From: CAIOZW01 sp049317725
GTDB lineage: Bacteria > Acidobacteriota > Blastocatellia > RBC074
Assembly (NCBI GenBank): GCA_049317725.1
Contig: JBMOHS010000187.1
Coordinates: 1 to 7,390 of the forward strand
Direction: 5' to 3'
Length of the DNA stretch: 7,390 bases
Below the pieces are notes generated by a model that was not told where the DNA came from, searched no databases, and was given only the letters and a program-made list of their open reading frames with translations. Positions 4,744 to 7,390 of the stretch are shown here, piece by piece. Made by a program: the position numbers and the translations under genes. Position 1 is the stretch's first letter. Each line of letters begins with the position of its first letter.

Positions 4744-7390
4744 ATGTCCAAATCACTTGTCATCGTCGAGTCGCCATCCAAGGCAAAGACCATCAACAAA
4801 TATCTCGGGCGGGACTTCAAGGTGCTGGCCTCGGTCGGGCACATCAAAGACCTGCCCAAAAAGGGATTGGGGGTGGACGTCGAGAACGATTTCGCCCCCA
4901 CCTACGAGGTCATGCCTGGCAAGGAGAAGGTGGTCCGGGAGATCCGCGAAGCGGCGCAGGAGGCGACCTCGATCTACATTGCCACCGACCCGGACCGGGA
5001 AGGCGAGGCGATTGGCCGGCATATTGCCGATGTCGTCACCAGTGCGCGCGGCAATGCGCGAAAACCTGTCTACCGGGTGATGTTCAACGAGATTACCAAG
5101 GCGGCGGTTCAGGAGGCCTTCCACCACCCCAAGCAGATCGACGATGACCTGGTCGACGCCCAGCAGGCACGACGCGTCCTCGACCGCTTGGTCGGGTACA
5201 AAGTCAGCCCATTGCTCTGGGATAAGGTGCGGCGGGGGCTCTCGGCGGGACGTGTCCAGACGGTGGCAGTACGGCTCGTCGTCGAACGGGAGCGGGAGAT
5301 CCAGGCGTTTCTCAAGACCGAGTACTGGTCGATCATCGCCAATCTCTCCGCACAGCTCCCCCCCGATTTCGACGCTCGGCTCTACAAGATCAGCGAAAAG
5401 ACAGTCAAGAGCGCGGGATTTGACGAGGGGGTCCGCAAAGGCGAATTCCATATCGCCAATGAGACGCTGGCCCAGAACATTCTGCAGGAACTGACCGGGG
5501 CAAGCTACGAAGTAAGTGAAGTCACGACACGGGAGAAGAAGAGAAACCCCGTCCCCCCCTTCATCACCTCCAAACTGCAACAAGAGGCCTCCCGCAAGCT
5601 CCGCTTCACCGCGCGCAAGACGATGCAGGTCGCCCAGCGCCTCTATGAAGGGATCGAACTGGGCAAAGAGGGCGCAGTCGGTCTGATCACCTACATGCGG
5701 ACCGATTCGACCCGGGTCGCCGACAGTGCCCTCGCCGATGTGCGGGACTTCATCGGCCGGCAGTATGGGAGCCCCTACCTTCCAGAAAAGCCGATCCTCT
5801 ACCGCTCCAAGAAGGACGCGCAGGATGCTCACGAGGCCATCCGGCCGACGGCGGTCGATCGAACCCCCGAATCGGTCGAGCCCTATCTTGAAAAGGATGA
5901 GCTGGCGCTCTATCGGCTGATCTGGCAGCGCTTTGTCGCCTCGCAGATGATGCCTGCCCTCTTTGATCAGACGACGATCGATATTGCGGCCGCTGCGAAG
6001 TACCTCTTCCGGGCGACTGGATCGGTGATCAAGTTCAACGGATTTCTCGCGGTCTATGAAGAGGGAAAAGACGAGAAGGATGAAGAGGACGAGGAGCGGG
6101 CGGCGAAGTTGCCCCGGGTCAGCAAAGGGGAGCGATTGACCCTCCGCTCCTTGACCCCCAACCAGCACTTCACGGAACCTCCCCCACGCTTCACCGAGGC
6201 GACCCTCGTCAAGGCCCTTGAGGAGAAGGGGATCGGTCGCCCCTCGACCTATGCCTCGATCATGACCGTGATCCAGGAACGGGAGTATGTGGAGCGGGTG
6301 GAAGGCCGCTTCCACCCGACAGAACTGGGCATCATCGTCAACGATCTGCTCATCGAAAGCTTTGCCGACCTCTTCAACGTCGAATATACCGCCCGGATGG
6401 AGGAGGAGCTTGACGAGATTGAGGAGGGCAAGATCAAATGGACCGCTGCCCTGCGGAGCTTCTACACCAAGTTCACCGTCGATCTGAAGGCGGCGGAACA
6501 GCACATGCGCGACGTCAAACGACAAGAGATCGTCACCGACGAGCGTTGTGACAAGTGTGGATCGAAGATGGCCATCAAGTTCGGGCGCTTTGGCCAGTTC
6601 CTCGCCTGCACCAACTACCCGGAGTGCAAATCGACCCGCGACATCGCCAGTCCGAAGGCCTCCCTCACCACTGGAGAGGTCAGTCCCGAGGCCGTTGCCG
6701 AGAACCCCTACGCCAACGAGACCTGTGAGAAGTGTGGCCGCACGATGATCCTCAAGCGGGGTCGGTTCGGCCAATTCCTCGCGTGTACCGGCTATCCGGA
6801 CTGCAAAAACACCCGGAAGATCACCAAGACGGGCGCAGTTGCCGCCCCGGTGATGCTCACCGAATCCTGCCCGGAATGCGGAAATCTGCTCGCCGTTCGA
6901 CAGGGTCCGTACGGCGAGTTCACCGCCTGCTCGACCTACCCCGAGTGCCGCTTCATCAAGCGCGAGACGACGGGTGTCGCTTGCCCACGCGAGGGCTGCG
7001 ACGGAGAGATCCTCATCCGGAAATCGAAGCGCGGGTCCTTCTTCTACGGTTGCTCTGCCTACCCCAAGTGCGAGGTCCTCTACCGCGATAAGCCGGTCCC
7101 AACCCCTTGTCCCCAGTGCCGTGCACCGTTCCTCCTTGAGAGATACCTCGCCAAGAAGGACGAGACCGCTCAGTACTGTGCCAACGAATCCTGCGGTTAT
7201 CGCTCAACCGAGGAGGAGATTGGGCCACTCTCACCCGCTCCTGCGAAAAAGGTCTCTCCCGCGAAGAAGGCTGCTCCCGCGAAGAAGGCTGCTCCCGCGA
7301 AGAAGGCTGCTCCTGCGAAGAAGGCTGCTCCCGCGAAGAAGGCTGCTCCCGCAAAGAAGGCTGCTCCCGCAAAGAAGGCTGCTCCCGCAA
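4744..7390 (+). CDS. topA: DNA topoisomerase I (type IA) with five zinc ribbons and a lysine-rich tail (3' partial)
   Basis: 882 residues are seen and the frame is still open at the window end. The enzyme relaxes negative supercoils by a 5'-phosphotyrosine strand break. The TOPRIM domain has Glu9 (LVIVESPSKAKT) and Asp82/Asp84/Glu86 (TDPDREGEAI). The active-site Tyr317 lies in GLITYMRTDSTR, close to the position in E. coli. The core continues with DAHEAIRPT (361-369) and ALEEKGIGRPSTYASI (491-506). An acidic insert lies at 439-452. Five four-Cys zinc ribbons follow: Cys602/605/622/628, Cys661/664/681/687, Cys709/712/729/735, Cys747/752/770/776 and Cys789/792/812/817. From 831 the protein becomes a Pro-Ala-Lys tail of six-residue steps (AAPAKK). 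The well-known E. coli enzyme has three such Cys ribbons; lysine-rich tails are known from actinobacterial TopA, which lacks the Cys ribbons. Both together here is notable. ATG 4744 is the family start (MSKSLVIVESPSKA). The two hairpins and the palindrome-bearing promoter upstream suggest dedicated control. Confidence 0.98.
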   Translation, partial: MSKSLVIVESPSKAKTINKYLGRDFKVLASVGHIKDLPKKGLGVDVENDFAPTYEVMPGKEKVVREIREAAQEATSIYIATDPDREGEAIGRHIADVVTSARGNARKPVYRVMFNEITKAAVQEAFHHPKQIDDDLVDAQQARRVLDRLVGYKVSPLLWDKVRRGLSAGRVQTVAVRLVVEREREIQAFLKTEYWSIIANLSAQLPPDFDARLYKISEKTVKSAGFDEGVRKGEFHIANETLAQNILQELTGASYEVSEVTTREKKRNPVPPFITSKLQQEASRKLRFTARKTMQVAQRLYEGIELGKEGAVGLITYMRTDSTRVADSALADVRDFIGRQYGSPYLPEKPILYRSKKDAQDAHEAIRPTAVDRTPESVEPYLEKDELALYRLIWQRFVASQMMPALFDQTTIDIAAAAKYLFRATGSVIKFNGFLAVYEEGKDEKDEEDEERAAKLPRVSKGERLTLRSLTPNQHFTEPPPRFTEATLVKALEEKGIGRPSTYASIMTVIQEREYVERVEGRFHPTELGIIVNDLLIESFADLFNVEYTARMEEELDEIEEGKIKWTAALRSFYTKFTVDLKAAEQHMRDVKRQEIVTDERCDKCGSKMAIKFGRFGQFLACTNYPECKSTRDIASPKASLTTGEVSPEAVAENPYANETCEKCGRTMILKRGRFGQFLACTGYPDCKNTRKITKTGAVAAPVMLTESCPECGNLLAVRQGPYGEFTACSTYPECRFIKRETTGVACPREGCDGEILIRKSKRGSFFYGCSAYPKCEVLYRDKPVPTPCPQCRAPFLLERYLAKKDETAQYCANESCGYRSTEEEIGPLSPAPAKKVSPAKKAAPAKKAAPAKKAAPAKKAAPAKKAAPAKKAAPAKKAAPA
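7234..7390 (+). repeat. 18-bp tandem repeat coding the TopA lysine tail
   Basis: Two diverged units (PAPAKK at 7234-7251, VSPAKK at 7252-7269) are followed by six units all coding AAPAKK (7270-7287, 7288-7305, 7306-7323, 7324-7341, 7342-7359, 7360-7377) and a partial one (7378-7390) cut by the window end. The six full units differ only at third positions: unit 3 has CCT for Pro, and the fourth codon is GCG in units 1-4 but GCA from unit 5 on. The 3' units are therefore the most alike and probably the youngest, as expected from slippage. Repeat number may vary between strains. Confidence 0.95.

Noticed and set aside
4753..6774. 673-codon open frame on the minus strand, antisense to topA
   Set aside because: The plus strand encodes an unmistakable TopA over the same bases. 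The antisense frame shows no domain and is open because of high-GC codon bias.
7013..7390. Minus-strand open frame with repeated REQPSS units
   Set aside because: It is the antisense shadow of the TopA lysine-tail repeat.
7270..7390. CRISPR-like repetition at the window end
   Set aside because: The 18-bp units are directly adjacent with no spacers and stay in frame with TopA.

Overview
The window is ordinary bacterial chromosome with fairly high GC. Genes are tightly packed, with overlapping starts and stops and few gaps. The source is probably a free-living bacterium. The HisA and TopA sequences are clearly bacterial, but I cannot assign a phylum by eye. There is no tRNA, rRNA, CRISPR array, transposase or phage gene, and nothing proves recent transfer.

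Layout. (1) Positions 1-2022, plus strand: the acidic C-terminal end of an unidentified protein (1-117); a 317-residue protein that I read as a D12-type DNA adenine methyltransferase fold without its catalytic motif (114-1067, ATGA overlap with the gene before it); and a soluble, coiled-coil histidine kinase (1111-2022). The first two are probably translationally coupled, and all three probably form one operon. (2) Positions 1992-3303, minus strand: a DinB/YfiT-like four-helix protein (2803-3303) followed by an ABHD10-like alpha/beta hydrolase (1992-2813). These overlap by 11 bases, and the hydrolase end overlaps the kinase end tail to tail by 31 bases. (3) Positions 3304-3732: a divergent intergenic region of lower GC with a possible sigma-70 promoter, a palindrome on its -10 region, a hairpin, and three copies of a CCGGAAgAG-type arm that could pair in two alternative ways before hisA. 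(4) Positions 3733-4491, plus strand: hisA, standing alone with no other his gene nearby. (5) Positions 4492-4743: a structure-rich gap with a terminator-like hairpin, a possible topA promoter whose spacer is filled by an inverted repeat, a 67-base imperfect palindrome and another hairpin next to the topA start. (6) Positions 4744-7390, plus strand: topA, complete through its core and five C-terminal zinc ribbons, running out of the window inside a lysine-rich tail coded by a perfect 18-bp tandem repeat.

How the genes work together: hisA (histidine biosynthesis) and topA (relaxation of negative supercoils) are housekeeping genes with no functional link. The minus-strand pair looks like a small detoxification or hydrolysis operon. 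The least ordinary part is the first operon, where a probable non-catalytic methyltransferase relative sits beside an orphan cytoplasmic histidine kinase. I see no defence island or other large new system. The points most worth checking are the degenerate methyltransferase, the structured leaders of hisA and topA, and the TopA that combines five zinc ribbons with a repeat-coded lysine tail.
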